Under the pieces are notes generated by a model, which did no database searches, was not told the DNA's origin, and saw nothing but the letters and a program-made list of their open reading frames with translations. From contig DMYC01000195.1 of the NCBI GenBank assembly GCA_003482695.1, positions 1-10,341 on the forward strand: 10,341 nt of DNA, in the 5' to 3' direction. The position numbers were made by a program, and so were the translations under genes. The stretch is from Clostridiales bacterium UBA8960 (GTDB lineage: Bacteria > Bacillota > Clostridia > Peptostreptococcales > Acidaminobacteraceae). Below, piece by piece: positions 1 through 6,580 of the stretch (positions are counted from its first letter, which is position 1; the number at the start of each line of letters is the position of its first letter).

Positions 1-392
1 ATGATTTAGCCATCTTAAGCTTTAGATCTAAAAAGGCATATAAAGTATTAAGTATCGCAGAGCAAACCCCTGCGTTTGGTGAAAAAATTTTAACGATGAG
101 TAATCCGCACAAGGAAAGAAATGTCGTGAGTGCTGGAAATGTTATTAGTTTTTCACCGAAGCCGTTTGGGGATAAAGCTGGTGCGTTACAGCATCCAGTT
201 ATTAAACATACTGCAAATATTTCTATAGGAAGTAGTGGCAGTGCGCTACTTAATACTGAGATGGAAATTGTGGGGATTAATCTCGGCGGAACAGAAAATA
301 TGTTTCGAAAATTTGTCTATGGCATGGCAATGCCGACTGAGTTTATCTTGAACTTTATTACAGACTGGAATGCTAGTAGGGGGAAAATATGA
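1..392 (+). CDS. Trypsin-like serine peptidase, C-terminal part (truncated by left edge)
   Basis: The reading frame is open from base 3 to the stop at 390-392, so the ATG at 96 is an internal Met and the gene begins before the window. The visible part encodes about 129 residues. It starts with DLAIL, which matches the segment around the catalytic Asp of HtrA/V8-like trypsin-fold peptidases. A GEKILTMSNP segment follows, like the strand pair before the active-site loop of that family. GSSGSALL then supplies the nucleophile, with the catalytic Ser codon at 234-236, and VGINLGG follows as usual. The catalytic His would lie upstream. No PDZ domain follows, because the protein ends about 50 residues after the Ser. 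Function is presumably peptide-bond hydrolysis; substrate and location are unknown since the N-terminus is missing. The stop overlaps the next start (ATGA), so the two peptidase genes are probably translationally coupled. The fold assignment is fairly secure. Confidence 0.8.
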   Translation, partial: DLAILSFRSKKAYKVLSIAEQTPAFGEKILTMSNPHKERNVVSAGNVISFSPKPFGDKAGALQHPVIKHTANISIGSSGSALLNTEMEIVGINLGGTENMFRKFVYGMAMPTEFILNFITDWNASRGKI

Positions 393-1423
393 TTAAACCA
401 AAAAGGTTAAAGAAAGGCGACAAAGTAGCGATCGTGAGTCTATCATGGGGCGGACTTGGAGATGATGCACTGATTCATAAGTTTTACATTGCGAAGCAGA
501 GGCTGGAAAATGACTTTGGGTTAGAAGTCGTCGTGATGCCACATGCGCTGAAGGGCTCAGAATTTGTGGCAAACCATCCTGAGCTCCGAGCAAAGGACTT
601 GATGGATGCTTTTGAGGATAAGTCAATCGATGGTATTTTCTGCGCCATCGGTGGGGATGATACGATTCGAACGCTCCCTTTTATCGACCTTGATATTATT
701 AGAAACAACCCCAAGGTCTTTATGGGGTACTCTGATACCACCACGAATCACTTCATGATGTTCAAAGCGGGTCTTGTATCGTTTTATGGGCCATCGATTA
801 TGTGTGAGTTTGGCGAGTACGTTAAGATGTTTGATTACACCAGTTCGGCTGTGCATGATATTTTGTTTGGTGAGTGGGACAAGTATGCCCTTAAACCAAG
901 TCCAGTATGGAGTGATGATTATATTTCGTGGGAAGAAAGCAATATGAACACGCCTAGTACGCTGAAAGAAGACCCAAAAGGCTATGAAGTCATTAGTGGC
1001 AGTGGCATTGTTAGAGGACATTTGCTTGGTGGATGCATCGATGTGTTTCCGATGGTGGTCGGTACTTCGATTTGGCCGACGATCGAGGAGTGGCAGGGCG
1101 CAATAATGTTTATCGAAACGAGCGAGGATAAACCGTTGCCAGACATCATAAAATGGACGTTCCGAAATCTTGCGGCGCAAGGGATTTTAAGTGTGATAAA
1201 AGGAATTATCGTCGGTAAACCACAGGGGGAAGTCTATTACGAAGAGTATAAGAAAGCAATCAAGCAAGTGGTTTGCAATGAAGAACATCTTGATGATCTT
1301 CCGATTTTTTACAATGCGAATTTTGGACATGCCAAGCCGATTGGAATTATACCTTATGGAATAATGACAGAACTGAATTCTGAGGAAAGAACAATTACGT
1401 TTTTGGAGCGTGCGACGACCTAA
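389..1423 (+). CDS. S66-family serine carboxypeptidase, MccF / LD-carboxypeptidase-like
   Basis: This 344-residue protein has the full S66 layout. An N-terminal nucleophile domain starts with KPKRLKKGDKVAIVS. GGDDTIR follows at 88-94, and GYSDTT at 113-118 holds the nucleophile Ser115. The C-terminal domain carries ETSEDKP with Glu243 and NFGHAKP with His314, completing the Ser-Glu-His triad. Length, the ETSED motif and a Trp-containing insert near 174-181 fit the MccF branch better than the shorter murein-tetrapeptide LdcA. Known family members either cut the L,D bond of recycled murein tetrapeptides or, as MccF, detoxify microcin C-type peptidyl or aminoacyl nucleotides. Which applies here is not visible. 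No signal peptide is seen, so it is probably cytosolic. AGGGGG at 378-383 is a usable ribosome site. The start overlaps the stop of the upstream peptidase, and a racemase-like gene follows after 68 bases. Confidence 0.88.
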   Translation: MIKPKRLKKGDKVAIVSLSWGGLGDDALIHKFYIAKQRLENDFGLEVVVMPHALKGSEFVANHPELRAKDLMDAFEDKSIDGIFCAIGGDDTIRTLPFIDLDIIRNNPKVFMGYSDTTTNHFMMFKAGLVSFYGPSIMCEFGEYVKMFDYTSSAVHDILFGEWDKYALKPSPVWSDDYISWEESNMNTPSTLKEDPKGYEVISGSGIVRGHLLGGCIDVFPMVVGTSIWPTIEEWQGAIMFIETSEDKPLPDIIKWTFRNLAAQGILSVIKGIIVGKPQGEVYYEEYKKAIKQVVCNEEHLDDLPIFYNANFGHAKPIGIIPYGIMTELNSEERTITFLERATT

Positions 1424-1491
1424 CTATTGGTAAGATGTTGACGCACTGGATTGGTGTTTTTGAAGTGAAAAATAAAATGGGGGGCAGTCAA

Positions 1492-2559
1492 ATGAAAACA
1501 CCATATTTAGAAATAAATTTGGACAAAATTGAGCATAATGCAAGAACAATTGTTGCACAGTGCCAAAAGAGTGGTATAGAAGTCGTCGGCGTATCTAAAG
1601 GTGTTTTGGGGCATACCGAAGTCGTGAAGGCAATGCTTAAAGGTGGCATCACTTGGATAGGCGATTCAAGATTACTCAATATAGAGAAAATGAAAGCCAA
1701 TGGAATCGAGAGACCTTTTATGTTAATGCGTTCTCCACACCTCTCTGAAGTACATAGGACCGTGGAACTTGCTGATTGTAGTTTAAACTCAGAAATTAAG
1801 GTGTTAAGTGCACTTTCTGAGGAAGCGATTAAGTCCGGTAAAGTCCACAAAACCATCATAATGGTGGATATGGGAGACTTGAGAGAAGGTATCATGCCGG
1901 AAGACTTGTTCGATTTTTTAGGTGAGGCAACACGTCTAAAAGGGATTGAAATCTGGGGGCTCGGAATGAACTTAACCGATCTTAACGGTACGATTCCTAC
2001 ACATGAGAATAACACTGCTTTTTTAGAGCTGGCTAGAAATATGGAAGAGGCTTATCGGTTTAAGTTTGAAGTGCTGTCTGCAGGCAATTCCAGCTCACAG
2101 ATGCTTTTGTCGCAGGGCGGCATACCAAGTGGCATAAACCAGTTCCGAATTGGTGAGGGAATATTGCTTGGAAAAGAAACGGTTTCAAGGTGTGATTGGC
2201 CAGACACGTATCAAGATGCATTTAAGTTGGTCGCTGAAGTGATTGAGTGTAAGAAAAAGCCTTCTGTTCCTATCGGCGAACTTGGGCAAGATGCCTTTGG
2301 AAATAGTCCGGTTATAGAAGATAAAGGAATCATGCTTCGCGGCATCCTTAATGTCGGTAGGCAAGACATTGATCCGGGCGGGTTAATGCCTATAGATGCC
2401 AATCTTTCGGTTTTAGGTGCAACGAGCGATCATACGATTATCGATTTGACGCACGCGGATTACGATGCTCAGGTGGGTGATTTGGTGACGTTCAATTTGA
2501 CTTACAGTGCCATGTTGGCAGCTATGACTTCACCTTATGTGACTAAAATCCTAACTTAA
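1492..2559 (+). CDS. orr: PLP-dependent ornithine/alanine racemase-like enzyme
   Basis: The protein has 355 residues from the chosen ATG at 1492, which sits 7 bases after a GGGGGG tract. An in-frame ATG at 1435 lacks a ribosome site and would add 19 residues before the conserved YLEINLDKIEHN start. The fold is the alanine-racemase N-terminal TIM barrel. VGVSKG places the PLP-binding Lys at residue 36; VDMGDLREG (125-133) and SAGNSSS (196-202, cofactor phosphate loop) follow, then NQFRIGEGILLG (216-227). These features and the length match ornithine racemase (Orr) of amino-acid-fermenting Clostridia and related YhfX-type proteins. Orr interconverts L- and D-ornithine in the cytosol. The ornithine aminomutase and 2-amino-4-oxopentanoate thiolase genes expected for oxidative ornithine degradation are not in the window, so the substrate could differ. 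Confidence is high for the racemase family and moderate for ornithine. Confidence 0.82.
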   Translation: MKTPYLEINLDKIEHNARTIVAQCQKSGIEVVGVSKGVLGHTEVVKAMLKGGITWIGDSRLLNIEKMKANGIERPFMLMRSPHLSEVHRTVELADCSLNSEIKVLSALSEEAIKSGKVHKTIIMVDMGDLREGIMPEDLFDFLGEATRLKGIEIWGLGMNLTDLNGTIPTHENNTAFLELARNMEEAYRFKFEVLSAGNSSSQMLLSQGGIPSGINQFRIGEGILLGKETVSRCDWPDTYQDAFKLVAEVIECKKKPSVPIGELGQDAFGNSPVIEDKGIMLRGILNVGRQDIDPGGLMPIDANLSVLGATSDHTIIDLTHADYDAQVGDLVTFNLTYSAMLAAMTSPYVTKILT

Positions 2560-2587
2560 GATAGGTTAAATTCTGTACTGATTCAGG

Positions 2588-2593
2588 TATACT
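2588..2593 (+). promoter_or_regulatory. Possible -10 element before the first GNAT gene
   Basis: TATACT lies 35 bases upstream of the acetyltransferase start in the short gap after the racemase gene. The best -35 at proper spacing is only TTAAAT at 2566-2571 (three matches to consensus, 16-base spacer). The GNAT-GNAT-kinase trio may therefore have its own weak promoter, or it may be read through from upstream. Confidence 0.3.
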
Positions 2594-2628
2594 CTGTTTT
2601 TTGACAATCTATCAATAAGGAGCACAAC

Positions 2629-3219
2629 ATGAAGCAAATTAGAGATTTTTTAACAAAACCGTCCATAGTAGGTGAGCGTATCCTCATAAGACCTTTCGAG
2701 GAAAAGGATGTCGAAACGATTTTGAGCATTCTCGATGAGCCCAATCTCAAGAAGCTGACAGGTTCAGTTTCATGTGATGAAGAGGCTAATGTCGATGCGA
2801 GTCAAGAGGAAAAGGAACGGATCAGAAATTGGTACCGCACTAGAAACGATCAGAATGATCGATTGGATCTTGCGATAGCGGACAAGTCAACGGATCAGGT
2901 TCTAGGCGAGCTAGTATATAACGAGTATGATGAGGACACTGGAAATGCAAATTTCAGGGTTTTATTGAGCGAATTCGCTTGTGACAAAGGGATTGGAACA
3001 GAAGCAATCTCACTTTTCATTAAGTATGGGATGGAGATCTTGAAGCTACATAAGATCAGTCTTGAGGTCTATAGTTTCAACCCCCGTGCTGAAAAAGTAT
3101 ATCAGAAGGTCGGGTTCAAGCTTGAAGGCGTTAAAAGGGAATCGTTTTTGTATAACAATGCTTATGTTGATACAAAAATGTATGGTTTACTTGATTCCGA
3201 TTATTTTTCAAAAGGTTAA
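2629..3219 (+). CDS. GNAT acetyltransferase, RimJ/RimL type
   Basis: This is a 196-residue single-domain protein of the Gcn5-related N-acetyltransferase fold. GERILIRPFEEKDVETI at residues 15-31 is the usual first strand and helix of the RimJ/RimL subgroup. The acetyl-CoA pyrophosphate-binding loop is DKGIGTEA at 119-126. The segment LEVYSFNPRAEKVYQKVGFKLEG at 145-167 contains the Asn and Tyr of the C-terminal motif that contacts CoA. Family members transfer acetyl groups to protein N-termini, amino acids or antibiotics, and the acceptor cannot be told here. AAGGAG at 2617-2622 supports the start. An acidic stretch at about 50-62 lengthens the region before the core sheet and may shape acceptor choice. 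A second, dissimilar GNAT starts 10 bases after its stop, which suggests co-transcription. Confidence 0.85.
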   Translation: MKQIRDFLTKPSIVGERILIRPFEEKDVETILSILDEPNLKKLTGSVSCDEEANVDASQEEKERIRNWYRTRNDQNDRLDLAIADKSTDQVLGELVYNEYDEDTGNANFRVLLSEFACDKGIGTEAISLFIKYGMEILKLHKISLEVYSFNPRAEKVYQKVGFKLEGVKRESFLYNNAYVDTKMYGLLDSDYFSKG

Positions 3220-3229
3220 GGAGACGTGA

Positions 3230-3808
3230 ATGTTAGACAAATCACTGCCTTATTATAATATCATCATGAAGCGTTTAAAAGGGTCCGATTATCCGCCTGT
3301 CGTACTTCCGCAGGGATACGCATTTAAGGCTTTTGAGCCCGGCGATGCGCGGGTATGGTCGGAGATTATGGTTGCCGTGGGCGAGTTTGACACGATGGAA
3401 GAGGCATCGGAATACTTTGAAACGAACTACTTGCCATATCCAGAGGCACTCAAAAGTCGTGCGTTTTTTATCGTGGACACTTCAGGAGCCTGCGTAGCGA
3501 CACTCACGAACTGGTGGAACTATACAGAAGAAATCAGGGAACCATCGGTTCACTGGGTTGGTGTGCTGCCAGATTATCAAGGCTTGGGGCTCGGAAAGGC
3601 AATCGTTTTTGAAGGGATGAAGCGTATGATTGCGCTTGAAGGAGATAGGGACTTTTATCTCCACACGCAAACGTGGAGCTATGTGGCGGTTTCCATCTAC
3701 AGAAAAGCGGGCTATCGTATCGTCAAGGATGAGGTCTTTGGTGGGTATCAAAACGATTATGATTTGGCAAGCGCTGTTATAAAGGACAAACTAGGAGACG
3801 TGATATGA
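3230..3808 (+). CDS. GNAT acetyltransferase (second, unrelated subgroup)
   Basis: A 192-residue protein whose C-terminal half is a GNAT core. HWVGVLPDYQGLGLGK at 108-123 is strand 4 plus the acetyl-CoA loop (QGLGLGK, 117-123). LHTQTWSYVAVSIYRKAGYR at 144-163 is the C-terminal motif with the conserved Tyr and GY turn. The first 75 residues are a less typical lead-in (AFKAFEPGDARVW). It shares little with the preceding acetyltransferase beyond the fold, so this pair is not a recent duplication. AAGGAG at 3218-3223 overlaps the previous stop and sets the start at 3230; a downstream ATG (residue 13) lacks such a site. Its stop overlaps the following kinase-like gene by ATGA, implying coupled translation. 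The acceptor substrate is unknown. Confidence 0.8.
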   Translation: MLDKSLPYYNIIMKRLKGSDYPPVVLPQGYAFKAFEPGDARVWSEIMVAVGEFDTMEEASEYFETNYLPYPEALKSRAFFIVDTSGACVATLTNWWNYTEEIREPSVHWVGVLPDYQGLGLGKAIVFEGMKRMIALEGDRDFYLHTQTWSYVAVSIYRKAGYRIVKDEVFGGYQNDYDLASAVIKDKLGDVI

Positions 3809-4392
3809 AAAGACCATTTGATATACTACTGGTGGGCCGCGCAAGCGGCGTCGGAAAGAGCAATATAAGCTATGAACTGGCAAAAGTTTACGATGTGAAT
3901 GTCGTTCAAGTGGACGATTTTCAATGCATCGTGGAGCATTTTACACGTGAAGAGGACTACCCGGTATTTCACTACTGGAACAATCATTTTGAGGAGGCTG
4001 TGGCGCAACCCCTTGAAAAGAAGCTCGAAATTATGGTCAGCTATGCGAATGCCATGGCTAAGGCATTGGAACTGGTCATCAATAATCATCTGGAGGAAGG
4101 GCGTCCCATGATTCTGGAGGGGGACTTCATCGCGCCGGAGCTATGTAAAATGCTGATGCAGGATGATCGGACAAAGGACCGTGTGAAAGCGATCATCGTG
4201 ACGGAGGATGATTTGTCGCAGATCATCAGCAATTATCAGGAGCGTGAAGGGACGATTCAGGAGGGGCGAAGTGCACTTAGCCTAAGCTATAACAATTGGC
4301 TAAAGGCGCAGGTTCAGGGAACAGAGGTGTTGACTGTGCCTGCAAGGCCGTGGGAGACAGCGGTAGAGCGGATTAAGACGCTTCTTGAGTAA
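3805..4392 (+). CDS. Small P-loop kinase-like ATP-binding protein
   Basis: This 195-residue protein begins with a strand and Walker A loop, GRASGVGKS at 11-19. VDDFQ at 36-40 follows, occupying the place of the substrate-side acidic pair in small-molecule kinases of the adenylate/shikimate-kinase-like group. PMILEGDFIAPEL at 101-113 resembles the third strand that carries a Gly or catalytic acid in 2-phosphoglycerate-kinase-like and zeta-toxin-like proteins. VKAIIVTEDD at 127-136 is the next strand, and a lid-like helix with basic residues follows. The likely activity is phosphoryl transfer from ATP to a small molecule; the acceptor is unidentified. It is translationally coupled to the second GNAT (ATGA overlap at 3805-3808) and is the last gene of the left block. 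A modifying enzyme next to two acetyltransferases hints at small-molecule or drug modification, but that is inference. Confidence 0.72.
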   Translation: MKRPFDILLVGRASGVGKSNISYELAKVYDVNVVQVDDFQCIVEHFTREEDYPVFHYWNNHFEEAVAQPLEKKLEIMVSYANAMAKALELVINNHLEEGRPMILEGDFIAPELCKMLMQDDRTKDRVKAIIVTEDDLSQIISNYQEREGTIQEGRSALSLSYNNWLKAQVQGTEVLTVPARPWETAVERIKTLLE

Positions 4393-4415
4393 ACTGCATC
4401 GAACTGAAAAACGAG

Positions 4416-4454
4416 AAGCCCAAGAGAAAATCGCATGGATTGACTCTTGGGCTT
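4416..4454 (-). terminator. Terminator between convergent genes
   Basis: AAGCCCAAGAG at 4416-4426 is the exact reverse complement of CTCTTGGGCTT at 4444-4454, giving an 11-bp stem with a 17-base loop. On the minus strand the stem is followed within four bases by a run of five T (plus-strand AAAAA at 4407-4411), which suits termination of the hydrolase operon. On the plus strand the trailing sequence is only AATTAATTAAAT, so termination of the kinase-like gene there is plausible but weaker. Confidence 0.65.
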
Positions 4455-4475
4455 AATTAATTAAATCGTGTTTTG

Positions 4476-5477
4476 CTATTTCTTAGTCTCTTGTAAATCG
4501 GCGAGCACTTCAGCGACGATTTCCGAAATGCGCCCTTCGTTGTAGTGGTAGATGAAGTGATTGCCTTCTAGCACTTCATAGATTGCGTGATCGCCGATTC
4601 TTTTCAAATGTTCAAATTGATAATCCTGTGGCGATATCTTCAGCTGTTTATTCGGTTTCTCGAAGGTGTCTTTCGAGATGATCTTGAAGTAGGCGACAGA
4701 CTCTGGAAATGGTAAATCCATGACCTCTTTGATCGTTTCGCCCGAAGTCCGCATTTGCTCCAGTGTATTATCGTTCATCGAGAAGCCTGAGAACGTTACG
4801 ATGTCGTTGATCTCCTTTTCGGTATACCCGGCTGCCATGGATTTGCTTTTATTGACGACTAACCCCGACAGAATCGAAGTTGCACCGAGAGACTGCTGAA
4901 ATTTGACGATAGGGAGGATTGCGTTAAGAATTTTCGGTGTTTCTGCATAGTAGGCCGTACTTGTTCCGTCCAGTGAAATGATGGCTTTGACCGCTTCAGG
5001 ATTAAGGGTTGCGTAATGCTCCGCATAAACGGTCGAGATGGAATGCGGCATCAGGATGACAGGCGTATCGATGTTTAGCGCTGACAATGCACCCCTGATT
5101 TCGTCCACGAACTGTGCGCTTGTGCGTTCAGCATCTGTCACACTGCTGAAGCCAACGCCGAAGTACTCGATCGTGATGACCCGGTAGTCCTCAGCCAGTT
5201 TTCGCATAAGTGGGCCGAAGTCAGCTGAAGGCAATGGTATGCCAAGACCTGGCAAGAGTACGATGGTATCAATGCCTTCGCCAAGGCTATATACATGCAT
5301 TTGACCGTCGCCAACATTGACCAGTTCGCCGTATGGTGCGATGGCAGACAGTTTAGCCCTAAATAGTGTGGCGTGTAGGAGTGCACCGATACTCATTGAA
5401 AGCACACTGATGATTAGAATGATCTTCAATACTAACATAAGCTTTCTTCTCCATTTGCGTTTATTTTTTTGTTCCAT
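4476..5477 (-). CDS. Membrane-anchored alpha/beta hydrolase with PHSIS elbow
   Basis: The chosen start is the ATG at 5477, which has GGAGG (plus-strand 5486-5490) 8 bases upstream. A start at 5528 would overlap the upstream regulator and lacks a ribosome site. The 333-residue product has a basic N-terminus (KNKRKWRRK) and one hydrophobic segment at about 13-35. It is therefore probably tethered to the membrane with the catalytic domain outside. The alpha/beta-hydrolase core shows VLLPGLG (73-79, oxyanion region), YFGVGFS (105-111), the nucleophile elbow MPHSIS (143-148) with Ser146, AIISLDG (165-171), and EGNHFIYH (304-311) with the likely catalytic His307. The elbow departs from the common GxSxG at both glycine positions. 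Substrate is unknown; esterase, lipase or peptidase activity would all fit. It is the second gene of an operon with a winged-helix regulator 16 bases upstream. Confidence 0.82.
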   Translation of the reverse strand: MEQKNKRKWRRKLMLVLKIILIISVLSMSIGALLHATLFRAKLSAIAPYGELVNVGDGQMHVYSLGEGIDTIVLLPGLGIPLPSADFGPLMRKLAEDYRVITIEYFGVGFSSVTDAERTSAQFVDEIRGALSALNIDTPVILMPHSISTVYAEHYATLNPEAVKAIISLDGTSTAYYAETPKILNAILPIVKFQQSLGATSILSGLVVNKSKSMAAGYTEKEINDIVTFSGFSMNDNTLEQMRTSGETIKEVMDLPFPESVAYFKIISKDTFEKPNKQLKISPQDYQFEHLKRIGDHAIYEVLEGNHFIYHYNEGRISEIVAEVLADLQETKK

Positions 5478-5493
5478 GGTTAAATCCTCCATT

Positions 5494-6003
5494 TTATGGT
5501 TCAGTTGGGGCCGAGAGAAATGAAACATCTCGGGCTCTTCTACCTTCTGTGTAATCGAAATGGTATTCCTTAAATAGTGCCTGTAGCCTCAATAGAAAAA
5601 CATCGTACTCTTCGTCGGTCATCATGAAAGTGACATTTGATAAAAAGATGCGGTCTTTTGCCGGATCTGACGTTTCTTTTTCGAAGTAGCGATGAAATTT
5701 GCCATATTGTGTCATCAGAAAATTGAATGCGTTTTGGTCTGCGTTTTCCCGTGTGTTGTGCTTCGAGTATGTACTTATATTGACTGACAATGTTCGCTCG
5801 TAGCTACCTCTTATTTTCTTTTCGGATACCACTGTAAGGAGCTCTGCTTCAATCAAGGTGTTTATATGTCTGTAAACGGTGGTGCGGGGAATGTCTCCGA
5901 GTGATTGGCAGATTTCAGTGGCAGTGAGTGTCTGGCTCTTGGAAAACTGTTGCAGGATTCTCATCCGAATGGGATGGAGTAATATTTCGTTGATGTTCTT
6001 CAT
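5494..6003 (-). CDS. Winged-helix transcriptional regulator (ArsR-like fold)
   Basis: The start is placed at the ATG ending at 6003 because GGAGG (plus-strand 6009-6013) lies 5 bases upstream. A farther ATG at 6021 would put that site inside the gene and sits at the likely transcription start. The 169-residue protein opens with a conserved LLHPIRMRILQ helix at 8-18. A helix-turn-helix spans about 27-50 (TATEICQSLG turn, then the recognition helix TTVYRHINTL), and a wing covers 55-72. The C-terminal half (about 80-169) is mostly helical with a run of aromatic and charged residues. It may bind a ligand or form dimers; no metal-binding Cys cluster is seen. It precedes and probably controls the alpha/beta hydrolase gene and may regulate itself through the adjacent promoter. 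The effector is unknown. Confidence 0.8.
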   Translation of the reverse strand: MKNINEILLHPIRMRILQQFSKSQTLTATEICQSLGDIPRTTVYRHINTLIEAELLTVVSEKKIRGSYERTLSVNISTYSKHNTRENADQNAFNFLMTQYGKFHRYFEKETSDPAKDRIFLSNVTFMMTDEEYDVFLLRLQALFKEYHFDYTEGRRARDVSFLSAPTEP

Positions 6004-6026
6004 AAGCACCTCCTGTTTCAATTATG

Positions 6027-6055
6027 ATTATAATACCACTTATGGAATTAATCAA
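6027..6055 (-). promoter_or_regulatory. Promoter of the regulator-hydrolase operon
   Basis: Read on the minus strand, TTGATT (6050-6055) is followed after 17 bases by a consensus TATAAT (6027-6032). Transcription would start near 6020, giving a leader of roughly 17 bases that contains the AGGAGG site of the regulator gene. Spacing and hexamers fit the housekeeping sigma-A class. Confidence 0.7.
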
Positions 6056-6109
6056 TCTAATTTTTACTGTTTAATACTTTTTTAATATTGTTGTACTGAC
6101 TGTGAAGGA

Positions 6110-6125
6110 ATGGTTATTCAACCAT
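6110..6125. repeat. Short inverted repeat upstream of the DUF134 promoter
   Basis: ATGGTT and AACCAT form a 6-bp perfect inverted repeat around a 4-base centre (ATTC). It ends 6 bases before the -35 hexamer of the DUF134 promoter. It could be a regulator site, or chance in an AT-rich region. No protein can be assigned to it. Confidence 0.3.
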
Positions 6126-6131
6126 ATATTA

Positions 6132-6159
6132 TTGACATATATCGGATACGACGTATAAT
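6132..6159 (+). promoter_or_regulatory. Strong consensus promoter of the DUF134 gene
   Basis: TTGACA at 6132-6137 and TATAAT at 6154-6159 both match the sigma-A consensus in all six positions, with a 16-base spacer. Transcription would begin near 6166, leaving a leader of about 55 bases with AGGAGG at 6206-6211. This is the best-matching promoter in the window. The rest of the intergenic stretch from 6004 to 6220 holds the opposing regulator promoter and the small inverted repeat. Confidence 0.8.
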
Positions 6160-6220
6160 TAAAGAAGAAAAGTAAGCGCTAGAAGCATTTTGTGAGTCGC
6201 GAAAGAGGAGGGAACATAGC

Positions 6221-6571
6221 ATGGCAAGACCTAGAAAATGGCGAAAAGTATGTTGCCTACCTGATAATGACCGATTTGGTCCCATAGGTTCAGTGATAAA
6301 TAGTGAAGCATTTGTGGTTATGAGTATTGATGAGTATGAGACGATACGATTAATCGATCTTGAGTCGTTTACACAAGAGGAATGCGCGTCTCAAATGGGG
6401 ATTGCGAGAACAACTGTTCAAGGAATATATAATGACGCCCGGAGAAAACTGGCTGACTCGCTTGTAAATGGAAAAATCATGCATATTGAAGGTGGCGATT
6501 ATGTACTGTGTAGTGGGCATGATCGAGCTTGCGAGTGTGGTGGATGTCGTGGACATAAATGTGAAAAGTGA
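6221..6571 (+). CDS. DUF134 family protein with helix-turn-helix and Cys-rich tail
   Basis: This 116-residue protein begins MARPRKWRKVCCLP, the typical DUF134 opening. A YETIRLIDLESFTQEECA segment follows, then a helix-turn-helix resembling sigma region 4 at about 51-80 (ASQMGIARTTVQGIYNDARRKLADSL). The C-terminal tail has five Cys (97, 104, 106, 109, 114) with nearby His (100, 112), and two more Cys sit at 11-12, so metal or iron-sulfur binding is likely. In other genomes DUF134 proteins are often encoded beside NifB/NifX-like iron-molybdenum-cofactor domain proteins; none is present here. A DNA-binding, metal-responsive role is inferred from these features, while its targets are unknown. 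It has its own strong promoter and is followed by a perfect hairpin and a CsoR-family gene. Confidence 0.85.
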   Translation: MARPRKWRKVCCLPDNDRFGPIGSVINSEAFVVMSIDEYETIRLIDLESFTQEECASQMGIARTTVQGIYNDARRKLADSLVNGKIMHIEGGDYVLCSGHDRACECGGCRGHKCEK

Positions 6572-6580
6572 TCATGGGAA

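Noticed and set aside
623..1180. Long open frame on the minus strand inside the S66 peptidase gene
   Set aside because: It lies opposite a gene with clear catalytic motifs, has no recognisable domain, and is explained as a shadow of the coding frame.
1435..1491. Upstream start for the racemase-like gene
   Set aside because: No ribosome site precedes this ATG, and the added residues do not resemble the family, whereas the ATG at 1492 follows a G-rich site.
2601..2606. TTGACA as a -35 element for the first GNAT gene
   Set aside because: No -10-like hexamer lies 15-19 bases downstream; that position falls on the ribosome site and start codon.
2629..3808. Recent tandem duplication of the two acetyltransferase genes
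   Set aside because: Beyond the GNAT core motifs the two proteins have different N-terminal halves and little visible similarity.
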